Source: Nitrospirota bacterium (GTDB lineage: Bacteria; Nitrospirota; Thermodesulfovibrionia; Thermodesulfovibrionales; JdFR-88). From it: a stretch of DNA of 64,000 bases. The translations under genes were made by a program, and so were the position numbers. The notes under the pieces are model-generated. The model did not search any database. It worked only from the letters and a program-made list of their open reading frames with translations, and was not told the DNA's origin. Shown here piece after piece: positions 43,024 to 51,348 of the stretch; position 1 is the first letter of the stretch; every line of letters begins with the position of its first letter. The stretch is from assembly GCA_021840255.1 (NCBI GenBank), contig JAKBYX010000002.1, forward strand, positions 97,325 through 161,324. Direction: 5' to 3'.

Positions 43024-44048
43024 CACCAAGGGAGACGATTCTGAAGGCATTCGAGGGCGGCAAGGCGGACAGGGTGCCGGCCACCCTTTTCGGGGCGGGT
43101 ATGTGGAGCATCAGGCATTACGGGGCTTCTTTCCAGGAGCTATCAGAGGACGCAGCCAGGATGTCCGACATGCTTGTGACCATGTCGGAGAAGCTGCTCT
43201 GCGATATAGTCTATGCGGGTTCCGGGTATAACAACTGCCATGCCTCGGCCTTGGGGGGTTCCATAAAGTTCAGGGAGATAGGCGCACCGGACCTTGAAGC
43301 CCCGCTGATAGCCTCCGAGGAAGACCTTCAGAAGCTGGACATAAGCCGGCTGGACAGCGACAAGATAGTCGATGCCACCAGGAAGGCGGCAAAACTGGCC
43401 AATGCAAAGATAGGGAACAACTACGTCATGACCCTTACGGCGTGGGGTCCTTTCACCCTTGGGGCGCGCCTTGTCGGCGAGGAGACGATGATGAAGGCCA
43501 CCTTCAAGAAGCCTGCTTTCGTTGAGAAGGTGGTGGATTTCGCAACGCGGCTGCTTATCCATCTTTATGAGCCGCTATTGGAGGACGGCACCCTGGAGGT
43601 CGTGAGCCTGGCCGACCCCACCGCCTCAGGGGACCTGATCTCCAAGAAGCAGTTCGAGAGGTTCGCGCTTCCGTACCTGAAGAAGTTTACGGACTGGGCC
43701 AGGGCGAAAGGCGCCCATACCCTCCTGCACATCTGCGGCAACACCACGGACCGGCTGGACCTCTTCCCGGCAACCGGGGCCAGCTGCATAAGCCTGGACC
43801 ACAAGACGGACATCCTGAAGGCCAGGGAAGTGCTCCACGGCAAGATGTGCTTTGGCGGCAATGTGGACCCGGTAAAGATAATGCTCAACGGCACCGTGCA
43901 GGACGTGGAGGAGGCATGCAGGCAGACGATACGCTCGGCCGGCATGGACGGCGGCTTTGTCCTCATGCCGGGCTGTGACATTCCCCCCACCGTGCCTTAC
44001 GAGAACATTCAGAAATTCATACAGGTTGCAAGGGAATGGAAATTTTGA
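43020..44048 (+). CDS. MtaA-like methylcobamide:coenzyme M methyltransferase (UroD fold), copy 1
   Basis: A 342-residue uroporphyrinogen-decarboxylase-fold protein of the MtaA/MtbA/CmuA branch, not haem biosynthesis. The zinc-thiol activation site is visible: LLHICGNTTD (His and Cys) and the third ligand in MPGCDIPPTVP, plus LISKKQFERFALPYLKK and SLDHKTDILKAREVL. Such enzymes transfer methyl groups between a corrinoid protein and coenzyme M. Overlaps the receiver-like gene by 4 bases. A second copy follows at 45743. Confidence 0.85.
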   Translation: MTPRETILKAFEGGKADRVPATLFGAGMWSIRHYGASFQELSEDAARMSDMLVTMSEKLLCDIVYAGSGYNNCHASALGGSIKFREIGAPDLEAPLIASEEDLQKLDISRLDSDKIVDATRKAAKLANAKIGNNYVMTLTAWGPFTLGARLVGEETMMKATFKKPAFVEKVVDFATRLLIHLYEPLLEDGTLEVVSLADPTASGDLISKKQFERFALPYLKKFTDWARAKGAHTLLHICGNTTDRLDLFPATGASCISLDHKTDILKAREVLHGKMCFGGNVDPVKIMLNGTVQDVEEACRQTIRSAGMDGGFVLMPGCDIPPTVPYENIQKFIQVAREWKF

Positions 44049-44206
44049 ACTGACCGGAAGGAGGTGAAGCGGGGGAAGGGAAGGTTTTTGTTTGTTTTGA
44101 TTGTTTTGTCCCAAGGGGAGGCTTTTCCCCGGGAAGGCACAGAAAAAAACTGCCCGGTTCAAGAAAAAGAGACGGAAAACCGGGAAAGAGAAGGAGAACA
44201 CAAGAA

Positions 44207-44653
44207 ATGGCTGAAGAAAAGAAGATGACCGTGGAAGAAGTGAACGCGTACATGAAGCAGAAGTGCGGGTTTGTCCCCAGGATGTTCCAGATAATAAACA
44301 CCGTCACCCCGGAGCCGGGAAGGACGTTTGCCGACTTCTACGAGAGCATATTCGGAGACGGCGCCCTCTCAAGGAAACACAAGGAGCTCATGTTCATGTC
44401 CGGCGGGGTAGCGTACTGCTCTCCCAGGTGCATCATCCATGTGGTGCCCGCGATAAATGCCGGGGCCACTACGGGCGAGATATTCGAGGCCGCTTCCGTT
44501 GGGATGATACTGGCGGGCTTTGTCCCCGGCGGGCCCGGCATTCCCTATGCCTTCGAGTATGCGCTTAAGTGCCTCGATATCGAGGCCAAGTACAGGAAAG
44601 GCGAAAAATGGGAGTACCTGCCCCAGCCCAGGTTCGACCACGGTGTATTTTGA
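44207..44653 (+). CDS. Carboxymuconolactone decarboxylase-like (AhpD fold) protein
   Basis: A 148-residue AhpD-fold protein. The core shows LSRKHKELMFMSGGVAYCSPRCIIHVVPAINAGATTGEIFEAA, with Cys-X3-Cys-X3-His, the thiol/histidine arrangement of alkylhydroperoxidase-like members. In this operon a thiol redox or thiol-binding role is more likely than aromatic degradation. AAGGAG precedes the ATG; a hairpin (44676-44697) follows. Confidence 0.85.
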   Translation: MAEEKKMTVEEVNAYMKQKCGFVPRMFQIINTVTPEPGRTFADFYESIFGDGALSRKHKELMFMSGGVAYCSPRCIIHVVPAINAGATTGEIFEAASVGMILAGFVPGGPGIPYAFEYALKCLDIEAKYRKGEKWEYLPQPRFDHGVF

Positions 44654-44675
44654 TCTTTTGATTTCTGAAAAAACA

Positions 44676-44697
44676 GGGGCACGCTTTAGCGTGCCCC
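44676..44697 (+). terminator. Strong hairpin within the methyltransferase cluster
   Basis: Perfect 9-bp stem GGGGCACGC/GCGTGCCCC with loop TTTA, followed by TTCC. It lies between the AhpD-like and MtrH-like genes and may be a partial terminator or an mRNA processing point that sets different levels of the flanking genes. Confidence 0.55.
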
Positions 44698-44715
44698 TTC
44701 CAAAAGGGAGAAGGT

Positions 44716-45669
44716 ATGTTCGGGTTTGATACGGAGCAGAAGGTTTTCAACATAGGGGGCATTCCCATAGGGGGGCCGGCCGGCAGCAACCCTCCGGTAC
44801 TCATAGCTTCCATGTTCCACAACAAGGACCGGATACTTGTGGACAGGAAAGGCAATTTTGACAGGCAGAGGGCAACAGAGCTTATAAAAAACCAGGAGGA
44901 GCTCTCCCGTTCCACTGGCATACCGGGCATGGTGGCGATGGTGGCCAATACCCCGGAGGAAGCAAAGATATACATAGATTTCTTTCTGGAGGCCTCAGCC
45001 GGGAAAATGCCCTTCGGCATAGATATGTGGGAGGCCGGGAAACGGGCAAAGGCAACTGAATATATCGCCAGGCTTGGCGTTCAGGATAGATTTCTGTACA
45101 ACAGCATCACCCCCTGGGATAAGGACATAGGCGGGCAGGTAGGCAGACTCAAGGACCTGGGCATCAGGCACGTTGTGGTGCAGGCATTCGATGACAAGGA
45201 CCAGAGCCCGGCGGGCAGGCTCAGGTCCCTGGAGTCCATCCTCTCGCAGGGAGCGGACAGTTTCGATACGGTAATAGTGGACACCTCTGTCATGAACCTG
45301 CCCGCCACATCGCTGTCCCTTGTGGCAAACAGGCTTATAAAGGAGAAATTCGGGCTCCCCTGCGGGGGCGCCTACTCGAACGGCACCCACATGTGGAAGC
45401 AGTCCAGGGAGATATGGGGCCTTGAAGGGTTCAGGGCGATGGACGCGGTGGCCCAGGGCATGGCCTCAGTCCTATGGAGCGATTTTAATTTTTACGGCCC
45501 CATCGTCACGGCGCCAAGGATATTCCCGGCGGTTGCCACCGCGCATATACTGCTTTCCACGCTCATATATGCGGAGACCAACTCCATCGCCCCCAACGGG
45601 GACCTTCCGATAAGGAAGTTCTTCCCGGATTTCATACAGAAGCTCCTCTCCGGTGAGGCCAGGAAATAG
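44716..45669 (+). CDS. MtrH-family methyltransferase (methyl-pterin:corrinoid type)
   Basis: A 317-residue protein of the family of tetrahydromethanopterin S-methyltransferase subunit H. Start FDTEQKVFNIGGIPIGGPAGSNPPVLIASMF, then GNFDRQRATELIKNQEELS, ALTGIP-type STGIPGMVAMVAN and GLPCGGAYSNGTHMWK are family features of this TIM barrel. MtrH moves the methyl group between methyl-tetrahydropterin and a corrinoid; bacterial relatives act with methyl-H4folate. No other Mtr subunit is here, but a corrinoid protein (46804) is, so MtrH plus that protein could link methyl-H4folate to the MtaA-like enzymes. Confidence 0.85.
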   Translation: MFGFDTEQKVFNIGGIPIGGPAGSNPPVLIASMFHNKDRILVDRKGNFDRQRATELIKNQEELSRSTGIPGMVAMVANTPEEAKIYIDFFLEASAGKMPFGIDMWEAGKRAKATEYIARLGVQDRFLYNSITPWDKDIGGQVGRLKDLGIRHVVVQAFDDKDQSPAGRLRSLESILSQGADSFDTVIVDTSVMNLPATSLSLVANRLIKEKFGLPCGGAYSNGTHMWKQSREIWGLEGFRAMDAVAQGMASVLWSDFNFYGPIVTAPRIFPAVATAHILLSTLIYAETNSIAPNGDLPIRKFFPDFIQKLLSGEARK

Positions 45670-45677
45670 GAAGAAAA

Positions 45678-45743
45678 ATGAAAATAAAAAAACAGGAAAT
45701 AAAAATTTTTAAAAAATCAGAAAGGGAAAAAGGGAAAAACTGA
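45678..45743 (+). CDS. Possible 21-residue leader peptide overlapping the next start
   Basis: ATG AAA ATA AAA begins a lysine-rich frame (MKIKKQEIKIFKK and on) whose TGA overlaps the ATG of the second MtaA-like gene (TGATG). AGGA lies upstream. The arrangement would couple translation of that gene to this mini-frame. It may be only a spacer; no independent support. Confidence 0.3.
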   Translation: MKIKKQEIKIFKKSEREKGKN

Positions 45744-46807
45744 TGGCAGAGACGAGGACGATGACGCCAAAAGAAAGGGTCCTGAAACTTTTCGCGGGAG
45801 AGAAGGTGGACAGGCCCCCCTGTTTCAGCGGGATGGGAAATGCCACTACTGACGGATTGCAGAGGCTGGGATATAAATTCGCCGCCCTCCACTCTAACGC
45901 CAAAATGATGGCGGACGTGGCCGCCGCCACTTACAAGCTCACGGGGTTCGAATGTGGTGTTGTCCCGTTCGACCTCTGCGTGGAGGCCGAGGCGCTTGGG
46001 TGCGAGATAAACGTTTACGCCCACCTGGACGACATCCTCTACCCCACGATCAAAAAAAAGATAATCCATAACGAAGAAGAGATGGGGATAAGCATCCCGC
46101 GGGATTTTACGCGCAGGGGGCGGATACCGCTTGTAAAGGAAGCGATAGGGCTTTTAAAGGCGGACATAGGCAATGACGTTGCCGTGGGCACCTATGTGCT
46201 GGGGCCTTTTACCCTGGCAGGCCAGATAATGGAGCTGAACGACCTTCTTAAACTTTCTTTCAAGAAGCCCGAAAAGGTCGGCAATCTCCTGGACATATTG
46301 GCCGATGCCATTGTGCTGTGCGCCAGGGAATTCGAGGAGGCAGGGGCCGATTATATCACCGTGAGGGAGATGGGGGCCACCTCCGATGTCCTCTCCCCCA
46401 GGGTTTTTAAAAATCTCATCCTCCCCTATCTTAAAAAAATATTCAGCCAGTTGAGGACGAACACAGTCCTTCATATATGCGGGAAGACTAATGACATAGC
46501 CCCTTTCATGGTCGAATCCGGGGCCTCCGCCATCAGTGTGGACCAGAAAAACGATGTGGCCGAGACCAGGAAGAAGATAGACAAGGCGCTTCTTTTCGGC
46601 AATTACGACCCTTATAACGTTCTGGTTGCCGGCTCTGAGGCCAATGTCCGCCAGGTCATCAGGAAGTGCCTGGATGACGGGGTGGACGCGGTCTGGCCCG
46701 GCTGCGATATCTGGCCCACTGTGCCGGTGGAAAACATAAAAGCAATGATGGATGAGGTTTACAATTACAGGAGGCCCGTCCCCAATAAGGAGGAAATAAA
46801 AAAATGA
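45743..46807 (+). CDS. MtaA-like methylcobamide:coenzyme M methyltransferase (UroD fold), copy 2
   Basis: A 354-residue relative of the product of 43020-44048. It begins TPKERVLKLFAGEKVDRPPCF, typical of the MtaA/CmuA branch, and keeps the zinc ligands in VLHICGKTND and PGCDIWPTVP. Other conserved stretches are EAEALGCEINV, GTYVLGPFTLAGQ and ISVDQKNDVAETRK. The ATG overlaps a possible leader peptide and the stop overlaps the corrinoid protein start by 4 bases, so it is tightly coupled to that protein, its likely methyl donor or acceptor. Confidence 0.87.
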   Translation: MAETRTMTPKERVLKLFAGEKVDRPPCFSGMGNATTDGLQRLGYKFAALHSNAKMMADVAAATYKLTGFECGVVPFDLCVEAEALGCEINVYAHLDDILYPTIKKKIIHNEEEMGISIPRDFTRRGRIPLVKEAIGLLKADIGNDVAVGTYVLGPFTLAGQIMELNDLLKLSFKKPEKVGNLLDILADAIVLCAREFEEAGADYITVREMGATSDVLSPRVFKNLILPYLKKIFSQLRTNTVLHICGKTNDIAPFMVESGASAISVDQKNDVAETRKKIDKALLFGNYDPYNVLVAGSEANVRQVIRKCLDDGVDAVWPGCDIWPTVPVENIKAMMDEVYNYRRPVPNKEEIKK

Positions 46808-47496
46808 TAACCGATGAAAAAAGGCAGGAGCTTTTAGACAGGCTCAGGAATTCGGTCATCCAGTATGACGAGGACGGCGCCAAGGAGGCCTCTAACGAGG
46901 TTGTGGAGCTGGGGATGGATGCCAATGACGCCATCTTTAACGGACTTGTAAGCGGAATGGAGGAGGTGGGCAGGCTGTTTGAGGCCCAGGAATATTTCGT
47001 TCCCGAGCTTCTCATGTCCGCGGACGCCCTTTACGCAGGCCTGGACATCCTTAAACCCCATGTGAAACAGCTGGACCTGGGAGTGAAGGGTTCGGTCGTC
47101 ATAGGCACGGTAGAGGGAGATGTGCACGATATCGGCAAAAACATAGTCAAGATGATGTTCGACGTGGCGGGCTTCACCGTATACGACCTTGGAAGGGACG
47201 TGCCTCTGGATAAGTTTGTGGAGGAGCAGTTAAAGACGGATTCCGACTTGGTCTGCCTCTCCGCCATGATGACCACCACGATGGTGGGCATGAAAAAGGT
47301 GATCGACGACCTTAGGGCAAAAAACCCCAACGTAAAGATAATGATCGGCGGAGCGCCGGTTTCCTCCGACATAGCCGGCAAGTGGGGCGCTGACGGGTAC
47401 GCCAAGGACGCAAACAACGCGTTGAAGGACGCCATCAACATGGTGAGCTCGCTTAAGAAGATGAAGGAAGAGGCGGAAGCAAGGAAGAAGGGATAG
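46804..47496 (+). CDS. Corrinoid (methyl carrier) protein, MtaC/MtbC type
   Basis: A 230-residue cobalamin carrier. The N-terminal four-helix cap (1-90; GLVSGMEEVGRLFEAQEYFVPELLMSADA) is followed by the Rossmann-type B12 domain with the base-off ligand motif DVHDIG in GTVEGDVHDIGKNI (His near 106), LSAMMTTTMVGMKKVI and IGGAPV. It accepts and donates methyl groups on cobalt. It overlaps the MtaA-like copy 2 by 4 bases. The activator that keeps it in the Co(I) state is encoded two genes downstream. Confidence 0.95.
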   Translation: MITDEKRQELLDRLRNSVIQYDEDGAKEASNEVVELGMDANDAIFNGLVSGMEEVGRLFEAQEYFVPELLMSADALYAGLDILKPHVKQLDLGVKGSVVIGTVEGDVHDIGKNIVKMMFDVAGFTVYDLGRDVPLDKFVEEQLKTDSDLVCLSAMMTTTMVGMKKVIDDLRAKNPNVKIMIGGAPVSSDIAGKWGADGYAKDANNALKDAINMVSSLKKMKEEAEARKKG

Positions 47497-47503
47497 CATT
47501 TTG

Positions 47504-48226
47504 ATGGAGAGAGGATCAAAGGCGGGGGAGAGCGGATTGAAGGCGGAACTTATTTCCGCGGGGGCCTCCGTGGTTGGATTTGCATATGTGCGGGATGTGG
47601 CAAGCGGTGAGATCGCTCACCTGGAAAGCGCCATCTCGATAGGGGTAGTAAAAAACCTGAATGAAGAGACCGTGAAACTCCTTCTTGCCCTTCAGAAGAA
47701 AGCCTCGGCATCTCTTCGTGCCATGGGATACAGGTATTTTTGCATCCCCCCGGATTCAGACAGGGTGAGGAACACAAAAAAATTCGCGTCCAGTCTTTAT
47801 CCCCTGTTTACGCACAAAATGGCGGCGGCGCTGGCGGGGCTTGGCTGGATAGGCAGAAACGGGCTCCTTATAAACCCGGTATACGGCCCGCGCCTTTCCC
47901 TTGCCACGGTGCTCACCGATGCCCCGCTTCAAACAGATGCCCCGGCAGTCCGGAGCCTGTGCGGTGACTGCACCCTTTGCATGGATTTTTGCCCTTCGCA
48001 TGCGATCTCCGGAACGGACTGGTCCTGGGGGGAGCCTTATGCCGAACTGGTCAAGACGAAAAGATGCGCGGCCCACAAGGGGAGCACAAGGAAAACAAAA
48101 GGAAAGCCAAACTGCGGCCTTTGCATAAACATCTGCCCTTATGGCAGAAAAGAAAAAGTCGCCCCTCACCCCGGCCCTCTCCCGGCGGGAGAGGGGGAAT
48201 CCCTTAAAAAAAGGCGGGCGGGTTAG
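47504..48226 (+). CDS. Two-cluster 4Fe-4S protein, QueG/reductive-dehalogenase-like
   Basis: A 240-residue protein (ATG 47504). The N-terminal part resembles the corrinoid-binding region of epoxyqueuosine reductase-like proteins (ALAGLGWIGRNGLLINPVYGPRLSLATVLTD). Two cysteine clusters follow, CGDCTLCMDFCP and CGLCINICPYG. Such proteins occur in methyltransferase operons and may deliver electrons to the corrinoid. The last 17 residues (APHPGPLPAGEGESLKK) are translated from a REP palindrome and are not part of the original protein. Confidence 0.82.
   Translation: MERGSKAGESGLKAELISAGASVVGFAYVRDVASGEIAHLESAISIGVVKNLNEETVKLLLALQKKASASLRAMGYRYFCIPPDSDRVRNTKKFASSLYPLFTHKMAAALAGLGWIGRNGLLINPVYGPRLSLATVLTDAPLQTDAPAVRSLCGDCTLCMDFCPSHAISGTDWSWGEPYAELVKTKRCAAHKGSTRKTKGKPNCGLCINICPYGRKEKVAPHPGPLPAGEGESLKKRRAG
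48163..48197. repeat. REP-like palindrome overlapping a gene end
   Basis: CCCTCACCCC followed by CCCTCTCCC-GGC-GGGAGAGGG. Same family as 39111-39142, inverted. It is inside the reading frame of the gene ending at 48226. Confidence 0.8.
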
Positions 48227-48286
48227 GCATTTTCAGGGATTTTAAATTATTCAGGGCAATTAAGTTTTTTATATGGAGGAAACGGG

Positions 48287-50305
48287 ATGAAGAAGCACAG
48301 GGTTATCTTTCAGCCCTCGGGCAGGAGGGGCGAGGTGCCGGACGGCACGGACCTTCTCGATGCCGCCAGGAACCTGGGGGTGGACATAGAGTCCATCTGC
48401 GGGGGCAAGGGCACATGTGGCAAATGCAAGGTGAGGGTGGAGGAAGGCTTTTTTGAAAAGGACTCCATGGACTCGCGGATGGAACACCTTTCCCCTCTCA
48501 CTGATGTGGAGAGGAAATTCTTAAAACCTTCGGACGGGCCCGGCATGAGGCTGGCCTGCGCTGCCCACGCGCTGGGGGATGTAAAAATATTTGTCCCGGA
48601 GAAATCCAGGGCGGGCAAGCAGGTGGTGAGAAAAGCGGCCAGGGAGCTGACTATAAAGATAGATCCCGCCGTAAAGAAGTATTTCGTAGAGCTGGAGAAA
48701 CCTTCGCTGCATGAGCCCATTAAGGGGGACCTGGAAAAGCTCCTGGAGGCGTTGGAAAAAAATTACGGGCTGAAAGAAAAAGTTAAAAACCTGACCATAG
48801 ACTTCCCGGTGCTGAAGGACCTCCAGGACATAATAAGAAAAGGCAACTGGGGCGTCACGGTTTCGGTATGGAAGGGACGGGAGATAATAAAAATTGAGCC
48901 TGGTTTTGTGGAGATATCCTACGGGCTGGCTGTGGACGTAGGCACCACCACGGTTGTAGGTTATCTTACCGATCTGGCCACGGGCAAGGTAATTGCCACG
49001 GAATCCATGATGAACCCGCAGGTGCCTTACGGCGAGGATGTGATGTCACGCATAACCTATGCAATGACCAATCCGGACGGCGTGCGCAAGATGCAGGGGG
49101 CGATAATAGACGGGTTGAACGAGATAATAGCGAACATAACAACAAATGGGCTGAATGCCGGCGGGCGGAATTCCGGGGCGCTCTCCGCAGAGGACGCGGG
49201 CGGCAACGAGGCGATAGTGGATATGACCATAGTCTTCAACACCGCCATGCACCATATATTCCTTGGTTTCAACCCGGAGCACATCGGACGTTCGCCTTTC
49301 ATTCCGGCCATACAGCATGGGCTGGACATCAAGGCCAGGGACCTTGGGATAAATATAAACCCCGGCTCCTATCTCTACGTCCTTCCCATCGAGGCCGGTT
49401 TTGTGGGGGCCGACAACGTCGGGGTCCTCATCGCGATGGAACCCTATAACCTTGAAGAGAAGGTCCTGATCATAGACATAGGGACAAACGGCGAGCTCCT
49501 GCTGGGAAACAAGGACCAGGTATGCTCCACATCCTGCGCCACCGGGCCCGCATTCGAAGGGGCGCAGATAAAAATGGGCATGCGCGCCGCTCCGGGGGCC
49601 ATCGAGAAGGTGAGGATAGACCCGGCCACGAAAGAGCCCCTTTACAAGGTGATAGGCAAGGAGGAGTGGCACACCCATATCGATAAGATAGACGCCAAGG
49701 GGATCTGCGGTTCCGGCATCATAGACGCCATAGCCTGGATGTACAAGGCGGGCATCATAGACAAATCCGGACGGTTCGATATGACGGCGGAGACCCCCAG
49801 GGTAAGAAAGGACCACGAAGGGAAGCCGGAGTACGTGCTGGCCTGGGCGCGGGAGACCTCCATCGGGGCTGATATAACGATAACCCAGGGCGACGTGCGG
49901 GCGCTGCAGCTTGCCAAGGGCGCGCTCTACGCGGGCGCCAAGCTCATGATGCGCAAGATGGGGATCGAAAAACTGGACAAGGTGATGCTTGCCGGGGCCT
50001 TCGGAAGCTACATAGACAAAGAGTCTGCCATGACGCTGGGCATGTTCCCGGACTGCGACATAGACAACGTCTACGCAGTGGGAAACGCGGCCGGAGACGG
50101 GGCGAGGATGGCCCTTGTAAGCAACACAAAAAGGGATGAAGCGGAGAAAAGGGCCAGGTGGGTGGAGTTTGTGGAGATCGCCATCGAGCCTGCGTTCGAG
50201 AAGGAGTTCATGCAGGCGATGCATCTGCCTCACATGAAAGACAGCTTCCCGAACCTGAAAAAACTGATTGAAAAAGAGTCTCCACATGTGGTGATAAGAG
50301 GGTGA
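48287..50305 (+). CDS. Corrinoid activation protein (RACo-type, 2Fe-2S and ASKHA)
   Basis: A 672-residue ATP-dependent reactivator that reduces Co(II)-corrinoid to Co(I). An N-terminal plant-type 2Fe-2S domain has CGGKGTCGKCKVRVEEG (Cys near 39, 44 and 47) and a fourth Cys in MRLACAAH. A linker is followed by the ASKHA ATPase domain: AVDVGTTTVVGYL (near 212), MNPQVPYGEDVMSRI, LIIDIGTNGELLLG and LAGAFGSYIDKESA. GGAGG lies before the ATG. It follows the corrinoid protein and Fe-S gene, as in other corrinoid methyltransferase operons. Confidence 0.93.
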   Translation: MKKHRVIFQPSGRRGEVPDGTDLLDAARNLGVDIESICGGKGTCGKCKVRVEEGFFEKDSMDSRMEHLSPLTDVERKFLKPSDGPGMRLACAAHALGDVKIFVPEKSRAGKQVVRKAARELTIKIDPAVKKYFVELEKPSLHEPIKGDLEKLLEALEKNYGLKEKVKNLTIDFPVLKDLQDIIRKGNWGVTVSVWKGREIIKIEPGFVEISYGLAVDVGTTTVVGYLTDLATGKVIATESMMNPQVPYGEDVMSRITYAMTNPDGVRKMQGAIIDGLNEIIANITTNGLNAGGRNSGALSAEDAGGNEAIVDMTIVFNTAMHHIFLGFNPEHIGRSPFIPAIQHGLDIKARDLGININPGSYLYVLPIEAGFVGADNVGVLIAMEPYNLEEKVLIIDIGTNGELLLGNKDQVCSTSCATGPAFEGAQIKMGMRAAPGAIEKVRIDPATKEPLYKVIGKEEWHTHIDKIDAKGICGSGIIDAIAWMYKAGIIDKSGRFDMTAETPRVRKDHEGKPEYVLAWARETSIGADITITQGDVRALQLAKGALYAGAKLMMRKMGIEKLDKVMLAGAFGSYIDKESAMTLGMFPDCDIDNVYAVGNAAGDGARMALVSNTKRDEAEKRARWVEFVEIAIEPAFEKEFMQAMHLPHMKDSFPNLKKLIEKESPHVVIRG

Positions 50306-50311
50306 GCGCGT

Positions 50312-50626
50312 ATGACAAAACTTACCGTGAATTCAGGGGCCTGCGGTTTCTTTTGCATGGTTACCGCGGAAAAGGGTCCGGACAGGAAGATGTTTGTCCG
50401 GCTGGAGAGCCAGTGCGAGATGCTTAAAAAATTGGGCGGGGAGATAGCCACCCTGGACACGATGGCCGCCGCCTTTACCGATTTTCTGAACAACCCGGTG
50501 TACAGGGCCGCGGCCAAACACCTGAAGCACGCGGCCTGCCCGGTGCCTGGCGGTATAATAAAAGCGGTGGAGGTGGAGGCGGGTTTTTGCCTCGCCAGGG
50601 ATGTGAGCATCAAGTTCGAGGAATGA
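50312..50626 (+). CDS. Small cysteine-containing protein of the corrinoid cluster
   Basis: A 104-residue protein with four cysteines (GACGFFC, SQC, AAC, GFC) and a GIIKAVEVEAGFCLARDVSIKFEE end. I have seen this type beside corrinoid methyltransferase genes (a DUF6951-like family, identification tentative), but the function is unknown; metal or corrinoid binding is possible. It starts 6 bases after the activator gene and overlaps the next gene by 4 bases. Confidence 0.6.
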   Translation: MTKLTVNSGACGFFCMVTAEKGPDRKMFVRLESQCEMLKKLGGEIATLDTMAAAFTDFLNNPVYRAAAKHLKHAACPVPGGIIKAVEVEAGFCLARDVSIKFEE

Positions 50627-51348
50627 GATTCTTTTTCCATTTTTTGGCGATTGCAGCCTTGCTTGTCTATGCCGCATTTGTAATAAGGACGGCAGCGCAT
50701 CTGATTTTGTGGATGAAGGGTCCCTCGGCGGAGAAACCAGGGCACGGAAAAAAGCCGCTGGGGGGCGGAAATATCGGTGCAGCGGCCCTGGACGTGATCT
50801 TTCTAAGGAGGCTTTTCAGGGTGAACCGGGTCTTGTGGCTGGGCGAATGGATTTTCCACGCGAGTCTCCTGCTGGTGCTTATAAGGCATCTGAGATACTT
50901 TCTGACCCCGGTGCCCCAGTTTGTCTGGCAGATGCAGTCCGTGGGCAGGGCGGCGGGATATGTCCTGCCTTTCTCGCTCCTTTATATAATTATTGTAAAA
51001 GCGGTGGCAAACCGCGGCAGGCAGATGTTTGCCTACAACTATTTTCTTCTGGCTGCTTTTTTCCTAATAAGCTCTTTGGGTGCCCTTTTAAGCATATATT
51101 TCTATCCGAACGTGGTGGCGGTAAAAGAGTTCATGATGTTTTCCCTTGATCCGCAGGCGCTTTTTTCAGGGGCACTTCCCGGTGAAATATTGGGAGGCTT
51201 TCAGGGTGAAGTGCCGTTCCTGGCCCATTTCCTTCTGGCACTCGCGCTTCTGCTCTATCTGCCCACCCACATCTTTGCCGCGCCCTTCACCATTTACAGG
51301 GCAAAAAGGCGGCAGGGTCCGGTGAAAGGGGATATTTTTACGTCATGA
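50623..51348 (+). CDS. Membrane b-type cytochrome, HdrE/NarI-like
   Basis: A 241-residue integral membrane protein with five hydrophobic segments (about 3-25, 62-86, 98-120, 127-153 and 200-222). Histidine pairs in segments 2 (IFHASLLLVLIRH) and 5 (AHFLLALALLLYLPTH) are placed like the two-haem b ligands of NarI/HdrE. ATG at 50623 overlaps the preceding stop (ATGA) and its own stop overlaps the next start (ATGA). Encoded directly with a CCG-domain Fe-S subunit, it forms a membrane HdrDE-like or DsrMK-like pair that exchanges electrons with quinones or methanophenazine-like carriers. Confidence 0.85.
   Translation: MRFFFHFLAIAALLVYAAFVIRTAAHLILWMKGPSAEKPGHGKKPLGGGNIGAAALDVIFLRRLFRVNRVLWLGEWIFHASLLLVLIRHLRYFLTPVPQFVWQMQSVGRAAGYVLPFSLLYIIIVKAVANRGRQMFAYNYFLLAAFFLISSLGALLSIYFYPNVVAVKEFMMFSLDPQALFSGALPGEILGGFQGEVPFLAHFLLALALLLYLPTHIFAAPFTIYRAKRRQGPVKGDIFTS

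Noticed and set aside
43143-43562. Long antisense frames under the GC-rich operon genes, such as this one and those at 49046-50287 and 53013-53582
   Set aside because: They mirror clear sense genes, have low-complexity Arg/Pro/Gly composition and no family features.
44064-44230. GTG-started frame with a hydrophobic stretch between the first MtaA-like gene and the AhpD-like gene
   Set aside because: Its GTG is part of the AAGGAGGTG sequence itself, leaving no spacing for a ribosome, and it runs into the next gene out of frame.
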